Assembly: GCF_024339125.1 (NCBI RefSeq)
Contig: NZ_CP101417.1
Span: forward strand, 3,421,001-3,485,000
DNA from: Xanthomonas hortorum
Lineage (GTDB): Bacteria > Pseudomonadota > Gammaproteobacteria > Xanthomonadales > Xanthomonadaceae
Direction: 5' to 3'
Length of the DNA: 64,000 bases
A program made the position numbers and the translations under genes. Below the pieces are notes generated by a model, which saw only the letters and a program-made list of their open reading frames with translations, was not told the DNA's origin and searched no databases. This document shows positions 38,096 through 47,042 of the stretch, piece after piece (the stretch's first letter is position 1; each line of letters begins with the position of its first letter).

Positions 38096-38860
38096 TTATA
38101 GTGATTTTCTTGGATCAAATTGTGGGTCCACATCCACTAGGTCAAATTTGATAATTTTAGCTTTAGGGAATAACCGTCGCCCAATTTCTCTAATCTCTTT
38201 CTGCAAGACGGGGATTGACTCATCGCTTTGATAGACGTGATACCGCATGGTGGTAACGAGATTTACCGCGGATTCCAGGACTTGCTCACCCAGATTTGCT
38301 TTCAGATCTTTGTAACTGTAAGCGGCCCCTCTTGCCAGGGTGGAAGCTGCAAATGCAGGCTGTAACTCATCTAAACAGTGCTGTGCTCTCAAGCGAGTAG
38401 CGACAAGTGTTTGGTCGAATCGTAGTTGCTCAATGTGAATTTTAAAAATGAGGTTCGGATCTGATGAATCGATTAGAAAATCCAAATCATCGATTTTTTG
38501 AGAAAGCCCTATGGTATCCGGAGGAACAAAGGCGTTCATTCCGAGGGCGCAGTCCACGTCTTTTTCGAACTTTTCTAGTTCTTTTTTCATGGTTCTTATT
38601 TCGTTGTGTTGAGCGCCTAAAACCAGTAGCGATCGATTAATTGCCGAAATTCGTCGCTGAACCTCCTTTTCCAACTCGCGACGTTCACCTAGTCGGAAGG
38701 CAAACTGTGCGCCGAAAAACGTGCTTAGAAGCGCAAGGAGCGCTAGGGCGAGGTCTTTTGATTGGATTTCCCCTGCCCATGCGAGAGTTGCTATGCAACC
38801 GGAGGCAGCCACAACGGCAAGGACATAGATCCAAGGTGCAAGTCGTGACTGTCTATTCAT
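38096..38860 (-). CDS. Two-helix membrane protein with cytoplasmic helical domain
   Basis: 254 residues from the ATG at 38860. There are two transmembrane helices (about 9-28 and 37-57), then a charged helical region about 60-105 that looks coiled-coil-like, and a C-terminal domain without known motifs. It is convergent with the SIR2-like gene (99-base gap). Composition is AT-richer than the core. Membrane effectors of similar layout occur in defence islands, but I recognise no family. Confidence 0.65.
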   Translation of the reverse strand: MNRQSRLAPWIYVLAVVAASGCIATLAWAGEIQSKDLALALLALLSTFFGAQFAFRLGERRELEKEVQRRISAINRSLLVLGAQHNEIRTMKKELEKFEKDVDCALGMNAFVPPDTIGLSQKIDDLDFLIDSSDPNLIFKIHIEQLRFDQTLVATRLRAQHCLDELQPAFAASTLARGAAYSYKDLKANLGEQVLESAVNLVTTMRYHVYQSDESIPVLQKEIREIGRRLFPKAKIIKFDLVDVDPQFDPRKSL

Positions 38861-38989
38861 TTCTCTATTTTCTGGGGATGGGCGCATCGGGATTGAAGTT
38901 GCATGAGGTTTATTCTCATGATGTGGAAAAATTGGTCAATAGTCTAATGCTGAGTGACCGCAGCCCTTATATTTTTCTGAGCCCTTGGA

Positions 38990-39211
38990 CTAGGGATAAA
39001 ACTTGCTGGGATCGGCCAAGCACTTGGTGAACTGTCCCCGCTGGTAGCGCGGCAGCTCCACGTTGGGCTGATACAGCTCCAAAGCGCTGATCTGCTTGCT
39101 GCGCGTCACCTGCGGCTTCTTGTGGAGGTAGTGCCTGCGCAGCACTTGGACGCGGTCGCGGGGATCGGTGCTGTGGCCTGTGACGAGCGCATCGTCCCTG
39201 AGCCGTTGCAC
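38990..39211 (-). pseudogene. C-terminal fragment of a tyrosine recombinase
   Basis: About 65 residues of a minus-strand frame match the end of the integrase at 40717: VTGHSTDPRDRVQVLRRHYLHKKP with the Tyr region, 'VELPRYQRGQF', and the same LADPSKFYP terminus. The rest of the gene is absent. It is a remnant of a related but distinct element. Confidence 0.75.
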
Positions 39212-39265
39212 TCCTCATGGAGCCGCGATACGTTGATCATTCCTAACAACTAGGGAGTGGCGGCG

Positions 39266-39535
39266 ATGAACCTTCACAGATGGCTACCGGCCCTGGCATG
39301 CGGCCTTGCCGTGAGCAGCCAAGCACCCGCCGCGACACCGAAGACGGTGAATTATTACGCTGAGCACAACGAAGAACGGAAGGCCGTTCTGGCTCGGTGT
39401 CGCGACAACCCTGGCGAGCTTCGCGAGACGCCGGATTGCGTCAACGCAGAAAGGGCGGATGCCAAGAAGGCCTTGGCTCGCCGTGGGCACTTGGACCTCA
39501 AGCCACTGACCGCTGAGGATTTTAAGAAGCCGTGA
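39266..39535 (+). CDS. Small exported protein, EexN-like
   Basis: 89 residues from the ATG at 39266, with GGGAG upstream. The N-terminus is a signal with a possible lipobox (PALACG). The mature part 'TVNYYAEHNEERKAVLARCRDN' with 'TPDCVNAERA' follows the cysteine pattern of EexN/TrbK-type entry-exclusion-like lipoproteins found with conjugative elements. No conjugation genes are seen nearby. The family call is tentative. Confidence 0.6.
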   Translation: MNLHRWLPALACGLAVSSQAPAATPKTVNYYAEHNEERKAVLARCRDNPGELRETPDCVNAERADAKKALARRGHLDLKPLTAEDFKKP

Positions 39536-39709
39536 TTGGGGATGACAGGCGAGCCATGACAGGGTAGCCGTGCCTGAGTAACACTAGACTTATAAACACA
39601 AGAGAAGATCGCTCTTCCTGCGTTCACCATAGTGCAAAACGAATTAGGTAGCACAAGCTAGGGTTCCGCTCTTTTGCGATCTGCTTCGCTTTTTCTGAGG
39701 CTGGAAGAG

Positions 39710-40549
39710 TTACCCGTAACGGGCAGCCCCATGCGTGCGCACAAGCACCTGGTCGCCCATAAAGCGTGGCAAGGTCAGCCCATCACAGGAGATCTTATTC
39801 AGCGATTTTTTTAGGCTACTCATCCGACAACTTGGGTAAAGGAACCACGTAAAAGCCGGGAAGTGGCGCTCTGACGCTCGGGCCAACTCCCTTTTATCAG
39901 CCCAGCTGATGTCAGCATCCATCAAGCGTTCTCCGAAGGTCTGGCGTAGCGCTGAGAATCCGCTTTTTTTGATGCCATGAGAGCGCAAGTATCGAGCGAA
40001 CTTGCTCCTAAGCCATGCGGCTGTGTCGGCTGTTCGCTCCCTCTGGCTGGTGGGAAAGAGTTCCCGCCTGTCCTTGCTTTTGATGGCTGCGACGTAGTCC
40101 GGAAACCCGGCATCAAGCAACACTTTCGGCACCGGCATTGACCCTGTGCTATGCCTCTGTCGAGTTCGGTATTTGGAGTCAGTGGTGCTTTTCGATTCCG
40201 GCGCAGCTCGATTATTGAGCACGATGCACATCAGCCCGGCGGGTTCGATGATGTCGTCGATAGACAGCGCAGCCGCCTCCGATGCCCGGACACCCATGTA
40301 GAGTCCGAGCAAGGGTGCCCAAAAAAGCAGCGGTTCGTTGGCTGCCCATTGATCGTAGGCCGGAGATGCGAAAATCGTCGCTAGGTCGCTCTCAGCAAGA
40401 CGCTGTGGGCGTTGGTGGTGAGATTCGGCATTCATAACAAATGCGGTGCTTGCAGTGCTGCGAAGTGTTCGAAAGATTACTTTGCCAGGTAGGCGTTGAT
40501 TGAGGAGAGAGGACAGATGTTCGGCAGTAGGCGTGCTGGTGATGCTCAT
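39710..40549 (-). CDS. Degenerate tyrosine recombinase (catalytic domain only)
   Basis: 279 residues. The first recombinase Arg is kept (YMGVRASEAAAL) and the fold around VPKVLLDAGF is recognisable. The usual His-x-x-Arg is altered to SALRQT, no GH motif follows, and the C-terminal Tyr segment is not recognisable. The N-terminal core-binding domain is missing. It is likely catalytically dead, a decayed gene or a directionality partner of the integrase at 40717 (167 bases upstream on the same strand). Confidence 0.6.
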   Translation of the reverse strand: MSITSTPTAEHLSSLLNQRLPGKVIFRTLRSTASTAFVMNAESHHQRPQRLAESDLATIFASPAYDQWAANEPLLFWAPLLGLYMGVRASEAAALSIDDIIEPAGLMCIVLNNRAAPESKSTTDSKYRTRQRHSTGSMPVPKVLLDAGFPDYVAAIKSKDRRELFPTSQRERTADTAAWLRSKFARYLRSHGIKKSGFSALRQTFGERLMDADISWADKRELARASERHFPAFTWFLYPSCRMSSLKKSLNKISCDGLTLPRFMGDQVLVRTHGAARYG

Positions 40550-40716
40550 GACTGAATTCCGAAAGGGTGGAGAAGGGCGTTGAGGTTTGAGCCGGCTGCG
40601 TCAGTCGTTTGGCCTCCGTCTTCAGTTGCCCAACAACGGGGGTCGAAGCAGGCGACATAGCGGTGGCGACAGCACAGCAACAAGGTTGCAAAACCGGACA
40701 TCAGGGCAGGGCACGG

Positions 40717-42108
40717 TCAGGGGTAAAACTTGCTCGGGTCCGCCAAACACTCCGAAAACTGGCCACGCTCATAGTTGGGCAATTCGACCGGCGGCTTGTA
40801 TTTCGCCAGAATTCTGATCTGCGTGGCCCGGGCAAGCTTGGGCTTCTTGTGGAAATACGCGTCGTGCAAGACGGGGACGTTCTTCCGCAGCGAGTGGCCG
40901 GTGATGAGGGCGATGTCTTGGTCGGACACGTTCTTGTGGTGCAGCTCGGTGGCGAGCGTGTGGCGGAACGCGTGAGCACCGATGCCCTTTCCGAAGCCCA
41001 AGGTCTTCATGTAGCTGCTGAACTGGTTCACCGCGCCTTGGCTGTAGCGCGCATTGGTCTCTCCAGTCTCCCGGTTCACGCCCGCAGACAGATGCGGAAA
41101 GAGTCTGGGATGGCCAGTAGCCTTGATGTCCTCAATGAAATCCAGGAAACCAGCATCCAGCAATGGTTTGGGGATAGGCAGGGTGCGAACTGCTGCTTTG
41201 CCTTTTAGGCTTTGACGGCTCCTGTCTCGATCCTTATGCCTGAGATCGGCGTCGACCGTTTTTTGGATGCGGATACACCAGACCTTGGCCTCCTCAACGA
41301 TGTCCGCGACCTTCAACTGAGCGAGCTCGTTGATGCGCGCCCCCGTGTAGAGCGAGAGCATGGGCAGCCACCACCGATGCGGATACTTCTTCGCCCAGGC
41401 GGGGAACGTCTTGGGTGAAAAGATGCGCTGAAGCTCTTCCTCGTCAAACAAGCGCTCTGGCTTGCTCGTGTCTACGACCAGGTCCTTCTTGATTTCGGGG
41501 AATGCATCCATGGGCGACATGGGAATCGCTTTGGCTTTCACCAGCTTGCCGAAGAAGGTCACCAGGAACCGCCGATGCTTCTCCAGTGTAGCGGGAGCGG
41601 GCGGCGTCACGCCAAGTTCCTTACCAAGGGCAACCGACTGCTCGAACGTGTAATCCCTATACTTGAAGTCGGACAGTAGAAGCGGTGGTGCCCAACGCAA
41701 CAGGTCCCAAAGCTTGTAGATGTGAGCGTGGTCGATGCGCGACACAGGAACGTCACCGCAGGCAATCCGCAAGAGCTTCAGCGACCGAGCCGTGTCTTCG
41801 ACGGTCTCTTTGGCCAGGCCGCACCGCTCGCGATAGCCGAGGTAGTCCGAGATCTCGACCGAGAGCAAGCGCGCCGGCGAGCCGAGGGGCAGGGGCTCGG
41901 GGTAGAGCGTTCTGTTCTTGCTGAGGCGCACCCGTCGAGAGCGCTCATCTGCGCGGTCAAAAAGCTCCAAGGCGTGGATCGCGGCTTCACGGCCCGTGAT
42001 GTTGATCTCGGAGGCCCGGACGTTGCCAACATGGACATCCTTGATTTGCAGGAGCCCAAACGGGGAGGTGATGTAATCGCGAAGCTGTTGCTGGACGATA
42101 GAGGACAT
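40717..42108 (-). CDS. Tyrosine-recombinase (integrase family)
   Basis: 463 residues from the ATG at 42108. There is a core-binding domain about 85-230 ('LSVEISDYLGYRERCGLAKETVED'). Catalytic motifs are complete: YTGARINELAQL (Arg), HAFRHTLATEL (His-x-x-Arg), ALITGHSLRKN (His), HDAYFHKKP (Tyr). The fragment at 38990 shares its C-terminal end. It may mobilise an inner element of the island rather than the whole island. Confidence 0.88.
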   Translation of the reverse strand: MSSIVQQQLRDYITSPFGLLQIKDVHVGNVRASEINITGREAAIHALELFDRADERSRRVRLSKNRTLYPEPLPLGSPARLLSVEISDYLGYRERCGLAKETVEDTARSLKLLRIACGDVPVSRIDHAHIYKLWDLLRWAPPLLLSDFKYRDYTFEQSVALGKELGVTPPAPATLEKHRRFLVTFFGKLVKAKAIPMSPMDAFPEIKKDLVVDTSKPERLFDEEELQRIFSPKTFPAWAKKYPHRWWLPMLSLYTGARINELAQLKVADIVEEAKVWCIRIQKTVDADLRHKDRDRSRQSLKGKAAVRTLPIPKPLLDAGFLDFIEDIKATGHPRLFPHLSAGVNRETGETNARYSQGAVNQFSSYMKTLGFGKGIGAHAFRHTLATELHHKNVSDQDIALITGHSLRKNVPVLHDAYFHKKPKLARATQIRILAKYKPPVELPNYERGQFSECLADPSKFYP

Positions 42109-42598
42109 TGCTTGCTTCCATTGGTTCAATGGAAGTAGTGATAAAACAGCCCGGAAATTCGTCAATCAGAACGGGCAATTTTTTACTTTTCCTGAAGCAA
42201 ACTCTACCGTAAAGGCCTAGCCTGAACTTCTGCCAAAATTATTATGTCTGGTTTAAGTGCGGTGGTGCTATATAATTCAATGGTTTAGCGGCGCGTCGGG
42301 GAATAATTTCGAGTGTTTTGCCCTGTCATTATTGTACTGTTTAACTGAAATAAGCTAACTGATTTGACCGATATGTTAGTTTTTAAATGTACTGCTCCTA
42401 AACCGCTTGTATAGGATGGTAGGTTTTCTTGAATAATTGGCCGGCAGGGTGATGCCTCAGGTTCGGCGATAAGCCAGCAGGCGCACCATTCGGAGCAATA
42501 GCTCCAAGTGGCCTGGAATGGATGAGCTAGAGAGTTCGTTGATTGGACTTGACAAGTTTTAGTCATCACATAGTTTGCTGGTGTTTGGAGAGGTTACT
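42109..42598. other. AT-rich non-coding stretch
   Basis: About 490 bases that are clearly AT-richer than their surroundings. A minus-strand frame at 42285-42569 has no ribosome site and an implausible composition, so it is not called. It likely holds the promoter for 42599 and possibly a recombination site for the neighbouring integrase; no repeats were found. Confidence 0.5.
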
Positions 42599-43057
42599 AT
42601 GTGCGACGATGTTGGGGAGATTTTGAGAGGCCTTGGTATTGGATTGGCCTCAACTGCGGACGGAAGCTGGACGATATCCCTGCCGCCAGACGGGAAGGAA
42701 CGGTGTTTTCCAAATTTTGAGGACGTTGGCATTTGGTTGGCTTCATGGACAGCAACCGAATATTCCGAATATTTGGCGATTCAGCATTTTCGGGGAGAAG
42801 TGGAAGGTGCTGATGACGCGTTCCTTGATGAGATCGACCATTGGTTAAAGAGCAATGTGTTGACTGATCGTATCAAAGCACTGCGAGCGGTCGTTGATAG
42901 CATTGTTCTTTCACATGACGATGGATTCTTTCCGACGCCAGCCTTAATCGTGCTCGTCCTGCGCGAGCGGGTTGGACACCCCTATTACTCTCTTGGGGTC
43001 AGGATGCTCATGTCACTGGAAGAAGAGCGAGAGAAGAGGCGCTTGGCTGGAGTTTGA
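42599..43057 (+). CDS. Unknown protein paired with a predicted nuclease
   Basis: 152 residues from the ATG at 42599 (GGAGAGG upstream). It is acidic, with helices around 'DEIDHWLKSNVLTDRIKALRAVVDSIV', and no recognised motif. The gene at 43103 follows after 45 bases in the same direction, so the two are probably one operon. It might be a regulator or antitoxin-like partner for the nuclease-like protein; this is inference. Confidence 0.65.
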   Translation: MCDDVGEILRGLGIGLASTADGSWTISLPPDGKERCFPNFEDVGIWLASWTATEYSEYLAIQHFRGEVEGADDAFLDEIDHWLKSNVLTDRIKALRAVVDSIVLSHDDGFFPTPALIVLVLRERVGHPYYSLGVRMLMSLEEEREKRRLAGV

Positions 43058-43102
43058 CCGAGAGCTTGCCTACACTCCAACGCTCTAGTGACGGAGAGCG
43101 CA

Positions 43103-44059
43103 ATGGATCTGGCAGCTTGGGTCAAGCAGTCTTACGGCCTTGGAGATGACGTTCAATCGGCGATTGAGATGAACTTGCAGTTGTGCGCCAAGTCGATTTC
43201 GGCACTCAATACGGTCAGTCCTCGTTTTGACGAGGAGACACTAACCGGAGCGATGATTGGCGCGCTGGTTGGTTCCTATCCGTTGTGTGCAGCCAGCTAC
43301 CCAGGTTCGGTCAAAGATGCGCTGCAGTGGCGTAGCTACGGCAAGAATGATCGTGGCGAGTTCGGTGAGAGCAGGACAGGGGCCGACTTTGCTCTGATGC
43401 TGTTGGTTCCGAACAAGGCTCCGCGGTTGGCGATTTTCCAAGCAAAAAGCGACGCCTCAAAAGGAAAAGCGAATAACCGATTGTATGTTGGGCAGATCAA
43501 ACAGTCGAAACTGTATCCCAAAGACGCCAGAGGACGTCACGATAAGACAACTGGTTCGTTTGCAGTGGTCCATCGTAACCAAGTGAAAGCTCTTACGGAT
43601 GCGTCTCTCTCAATCCATCGCCTTATTGAGCCGACTGCTGGTCTGAGCGACCTTCGCTGGGTCCATTACCTTGGACAGTTTGAGAGCGGTGTGGTGGCAG
43701 TGCCGATTTCTAAGATCGCCGAGGTCGTCCAAACCTCAATCGCAAATGTGTCTGTTGAGTCGGTTGACATCAGTGCAGATATAAGCTGTCCGCTGGATAG
43801 GCTTCTGCGTGATGCATGTCTTGACGATCCCTCCTGTTGGTTGAAGATTGACTTGGACATGGGGGAGCACTTGCCTCCGCCCGTCGATTTAACACAACTG
43901 TCAGAGATGATGCCGGTAGTCGTTGGCGGAGGAGGCGGGGACATGGGGATGACTTTTACGATTGCTGGCGCTGATCCTGCGCCTCTTACCGGCGTCATCG
44001 TGGCAGCTTCTCCGCCTGCCCCGGATGCTACGTATGAGCCGCCTACGCCTCGCTGGTAG
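43103..44059 (+). CDS. Predicted PD-(D/E)xK-type nuclease
   Basis: 318 residues from the ATG at 43103, with GGAGAG five bases before it. The active-site pattern is Glu44/45 in RFDEETLTGAMIGAL, Asp95 in RTGADFALML and Gln113-Ala-Lys115 in LAIFQAKSD. It matches E-x(n)-D-x(n)-QxK restriction-type nucleases. The C-terminal third contains a glycine run (VVGGGGGDMGM) and a Pro-rich tail. It is the second gene of a two-gene unit with 42599. Restriction or abortive defence is likely; the target is unknown. Confidence 0.65.
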   Translation: MDLAAWVKQSYGLGDDVQSAIEMNLQLCAKSISALNTVSPRFDEETLTGAMIGALVGSYPLCAASYPGSVKDALQWRSYGKNDRGEFGESRTGADFALMLLVPNKAPRLAIFQAKSDASKGKANNRLYVGQIKQSKLYPKDARGRHDKTTGSFAVVHRNQVKALTDASLSIHRLIEPTAGLSDLRWVHYLGQFESGVVAVPISKIAEVVQTSIANVSVESVDISADISCPLDRLLRDACLDDPSCWLKIDLDMGEHLPPPVDLTQLSEMMPVVVGGGGGDMGMTFTIAGADPAPLTGVIVAASPPAPDATYEPPTPRW

Positions 44060-44311
44060 AAGCTGCGTTGGTGCGGACATCGGCGTCCGAGCGGGGTGGT
44101 TCGTGTGCGCTGGCTGTCCGTGCCGTTGCGAGCGAGCTTGAGGCCTCTTCTCGCCTGGATGGGGTGCTGATCTGGCCCTACCTACACTAGGCCTGATCTG
44201 TTAAGAGAACCGCCATTTTTCATCACGTCGCATGGCTCCGGTTGCACTCGCGAATGACAACTGGCTGCTTAAGCTGATTTCCTTTGGCCGGTCATATGGC
44301 AGTCGCGAGGT

Positions 44312-44569
44312 ATGGAAAAAAAGAGACGCGCTAATTTCCGGGTGACCACCTCCGAGAGTCGGGTCGGTAGTGAGTGGCGCTCTAACGTTTACATTCTTCT
44401 AGGACCGCACGACAGATTGGTGGATTGGATCGTCGATGCGGGTCGATCGCAGGATCTCCATGTGGCCCGATTACAGGCGAAGACAATCGGTCGGGGGCGA
44501 GCGGGCGAGCTCGAGCGTATCTATGTCAGCGTGCGCTCTGACGAAGGGAGCGAACGCGAGTCCAGCTAG
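44312..44569 (+). CDS. Small hypothetical protein
   Basis: 85 residues, basic N-terminus (MEKKRRANFRV). No domain, signal or membrane helix is recognised. The ribosome site is poorly placed, with CGAGG only one base from the ATG. Possibly real, low certainty. Confidence 0.35.
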   Translation: MEKKRRANFRVTTSESRVGSEWRSNVYILLGPHDRLVDWIVDAGRSQDLHVARLQAKTIGRGRAGELERIYVSVRSDEGSERESS

Positions 44570-44631
44570 TCATGCCGACGAGGCTGCCATCAGTAGTGCA
44601 CGTTTTCGTAATGCTGGTGGATAATCGCTTC

Positions 44632-44925
44632 ATGCCCTACAGCCCTCCCATCCGCACCAGCAGCCTCAGCCTTCTTGGCGAGTTCCGCGTCGAAACCATG
44701 GCGAGCAAGGCACCAGGCGGGGCATGCTGGAGCGCTACTGCTTTTGTCTATCACCGGGATCAGTCGCAGGCGATAGCCACGCTTGAACAAGCGGGCCGTG
44801 GAGAAGATCGGGATGAGGCGCATAGGCAGGCTGTCATTGCAGGGCGTGCTTTGATTGCGGAGCTTGATCCCAGGAACTACCGAACCATTCCGGACAGTGA
44901 GCCAGAGATCATCTGGAAGCTGTAG
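44632..44925 (+). CDS. Small unknown protein, copy 1 of a paralogous pair
   Basis: 97 residues from MPYSPPIRT. The core 'LLGEFRVETMASKAPGG' plus 'FVYHRDQSQAIATLEQAG' and 'ELDP' recurs in the gene at 45073. The paired occurrence argues for a real, selected protein. It carries no known motif. Confidence 0.6.
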   Translation: MPYSPPIRTSSLSLLGEFRVETMASKAPGGACWSATAFVYHRDQSQAIATLEQAGRGEDRDEAHRQAVIAGRALIAELDPRNYRTIPDSEPEIIWKL

Positions 44926-45072
44926 CTTTTGATTCCACCGCTTCCATGCTTTCATCTGCATGGCCTAGCTTGCCGATTGAACCATTGCGCAAAGCCTGGG
45001 TTGAAGCTTGTTGCGTTCCCGGGCTGGCGTAATTTGACGCTGCATTGAGGCGAACAGGGCAACCATCCGCAT

Positions 45073-45330
45073 ATGCCACACAGAACCCTGAGGCGAACTC
45101 CCTTACATGGCTACTGCGGAGAATTCCGGGTAGAGACCATGGAGACGCAGAAACCGGGGGAGACCACCTGGACCTCCAGCGCCTACGTTTATCACCGCGA
45201 TCGGTCCCATCCCATCGCCACAATTGAAGGGGCTGGTGAAGGCAATGACCGCAGCGACGCGCGTGAACAGGCGTTGAGGATTGGGTGCGCCTTTGCTATG
45301 AACCTGGATCCTGGAAAGTGGCGTGAATAG
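45073..45330 (+). CDS. Small unknown protein, copy 2 of a paralogous pair
   Basis: 85 residues, a divergent duplicate of the gene at 44632: 'GEFRVETMETQKPGE', 'YVYHRDRSHPIATIEGAG', 'NLDP'. Conserved and changing positions are spread along the length, so the pair diverged while staying in frame. The function is unknown. Confidence 0.6.
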   Translation: MPHRTLRRTPLHGYCGEFRVETMETQKPGETTWTSSAYVYHRDRSHPIATIEGAGEGNDRSDAREQALRIGCAFAMNLDPGKWRE

Positions 45331-45428
45331 CGGGCTAGGAGACGGCTGCGCTAAACTTGATTTGCCGGACTCGGGACCGCTAGTCGAGTTTCCCGCGGGA
45401 CGGTTGGGCGGCGTCAGGCCGCCAACCT

Positions 45429-45620
45429 CTAAAGAATAGAGTTGACCTCACTCTGACGCGTGAGTGGGCGGCGAACATGCGGCGCCAAGACCAGAGCCAA
45501 GCGTCGCCGACATTCCCGAAAAGCAAGTGCAGATGCAGGCATGTCGCACGACTCAAAATTCTTTGCTTGGGCATCTAGAGCCGCCAGTAGCACTTCCAGG
45601 TCACTTATTAGTCTCTGCAT
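45429..45620 (-). CDS. Small helical protein
   Basis: 63 residues starting MQRLISDLEVLLAALDAQ, with GAGGAA five bases before the ATG. Helical and amphipathic, without known motif. The good ribosome site and sensible composition favour it over overlapping plus-strand frames. The remaining bases of the 45331-45810 gap show nothing else. Confidence 0.45.
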   Translation of the reverse strand: MQRLISDLEVLLAALDAQAKNFESCDMPASALAFRECRRRLALVLAPHVRRPLTRQSEVNSIL

Positions 45621-45841
45621 TCAATTCCTCGGATGCGTCAACGGGTAGCCCCGCCTCCAGTCAGCCCGTGAGGAGGAAGCCTATCAAGTCGCTATGCCGG
45701 TTACTGTTACGCACGCTCAGGAAACTTATAGCGGACTCGACAATGCAGGACAAGCGTAGCCATCGCTTGGTCCTGCGGAATGAATGTCAAATCGGAACTC
45801 CGGTGGGTCCGACGTCCCCCCGCCCTGAGTAGCGGCTTGGT

Positions 45842-46687
45842 TTAGAGTCCGGGGGTAATGATATCGGTGTTTGCCAGATGTTGGGCATAAGCAGCCGGGG
45901 TCATGCCGCCGATTGCATTCTTGGGTCGCTCTTCGTTGTACGCGCGTCGCCAGCGTTCGATTTCGGTGCGCGCGTGCAGCAGTGTCGGGAACCAGTGCTC
46001 GTTGAGGCATTCGTCGCGTAGTCGGCCGTTGAACGATTCGACGTAGGCGTTCTGGTTCGGTTTGCCGGGTTGGATCAGCCGCAACTGCACACCACGGGCA
46101 TGTGCCCAGGCGACCATCGCCCTGCCGCAAAACTCCTTGCCGTTGTCAGTGCGGATCACCTTCGGCAAACCGCGACTGTGTGCCAACCGATCCAGCACGC
46201 GCGCAACGCCATGTCCCGAGATCGCGCGCTCCACGTCGATGGCGACCGCTTCGTGGGTTGCATCGTCCACGATCACCAGACACTTGACCACCCGACCGTC
46301 GGCAGTGCGGTCGAACACGAAGTCCATCGACCACACCTGATTGGCCTGCGCTGGCCGCAGCAGCGGCTGACGCTCGCTTATTGGCACCTTTTTGCGTTTG
46401 CGCCGTCGGACCTGTAGCTGCTGCTCGCGGTACAACCGCTCCACCCGTTTGTAGTTCACGATGCGCCCTTCCTGTCGCAGTTTGAGATAGATCATTCCCA
46501 CGCCATAGCGGCGATGGCGATGCGCCAACGCAACGATGCGCTCGCGCAGTTCGCCATTGCGGTCTTCGCGTGGGCAATAGCGCAGCGCACTGGCGCTCAT
46601 GCCGATCGCTGCCAAGGCGCGACGCTCGCTGGCGCCACGCCCGATCCACTCGCGCACCAGCGTACGACGCGCCGGTGCGCTTACCAC
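45842..46687 (-). CDS. IS3-family transposase OrfB (DDE catalytic part)
   Basis: 281 residues. The DDE integrase-core triad is visible: Asp in [10 protein letters not shown], Asp in [10 protein letters not shown], Glu in [12 protein letters not shown]. The start given is a GTG at 46687; the working enzyme is likely the OrfAB fusion made by -1 frameshifting on A_AAA_AAG (46687-46693 read on the minus strand). Confidence 0.92.
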   Translation of the reverse strand: MVSAPARRTLVREWIGRGASERRALAAIGMSASALRYCPREDRNGELRERIVALAHRHRRYGVGMIYLKLRQEGRIVNYKRVERLYREQQLQVRRRKRKKVPISERQPLLRPAQANQVWSMDFVFDRTADGRVVKCLVIVDDATHEAVAIDVERAISGHGVARVLDRLAHSRGLPKVIRTDNGKEFCGRAMVAWAHARGVQLRLIQPGKPNQNAYVESFNGRLRDECLNEHWFPTLLHARTEIERWRRAYNEERPKNAIGGMTPAAYAQHLANTDIITPGL

Positions 46688-46950
46688 TTTTTTCGCAGCG
46701 CATCCTTGATCAGGTCGTTCTCGAACAATTGCTCGGCCAGCAACTTCTTCAGCCGCGCGTTCTCGGACTCGAGGTCCTTGAGCCGCTTGGCATCAGGCAC
46801 GCTCATCCCGCCGAATTTGCTGCGCCACAGGTAGTACGAGGCCTCGCTGAAGCCATGGCGCCGGCACAGGTCCTTGATCGCCACGCCGCTTTCGGCTTCG
46901 CGCAGAAAGCCGATGACCTGCTCGTCAGTAAAACGTTTCTTCACGTCCAA
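46681..46950 (-). CDS. IS3-family transposase OrfA
   Basis: 89 residues. The HTH part, '[35 protein letters not shown]', is typical OrfA, followed by a leucine-rich coiled coil ([16 protein letters not shown]). It ends in ...RKKW at the slippery AAAAAAG, with orfB overlapping by 7 bases. Confidence 0.92.
   Translation of the reverse strand: MDVKKRFTDEQVIGFLREAESGVAIKDLCRRHGFSEASYYLWRSKFGGMSVPDAKRLKDLESENARLKKLLAEQLFENDLIKDALRKKW
46687..46693 (-). promoter_or_regulatory. -1 frameshift slippery site (A_AAA_AAG)
   Basis: In the orfA frame the codons are CGA AAA AAG TGG TAA, so the heptamer sits in the canonical X_XXY_YYZ phase, two codons before the orfA stop. Slipping back one base continues into orfB. 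Confidence 0.85.
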
Positions 46951-47042
46951 TCTCCTCGGGGTAGGGAATTGGACTCCAAACTGAGGCGCTACTCAAAATC
47001 GGGGGGACGTCGGGTCCAGGATCTGGACCCACCTGGGCTCGT

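Larger units (their letters stand above)
45811..47011 (-). mobile_element. IS3-family insertion sequence
   Basis: About 1.2 kb. Imperfect inverted ends start GACGTCCCCCCG (45811 on) and, reversed, GACGTCCCCCCG (ending 47011), with GAGTAGC shared further in. The 6-bp GGGTCC occurs directly outside both ends (45805-45810 and 47012-47017), which may be the target duplication. orfA and orfB lie inside with a programmed frameshift. The element sits between unknown genes and the 3' end of a chemoreceptor gene and breaks no recognisable reading frame. Confidence 0.85.

Noticed and set aside
42285-42569. 94-codon minus-strand frame in AT-rich spacer
   Set aside because: Odd composition, no ribosome site, no similarity to anything recognised.
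45464-45832. 122-codon plus-strand frame ending in the IS left end
   Set aside because: It runs into the insertion sequence and lacks a ribosome site; the minus-strand 63-residue frame is better supported.
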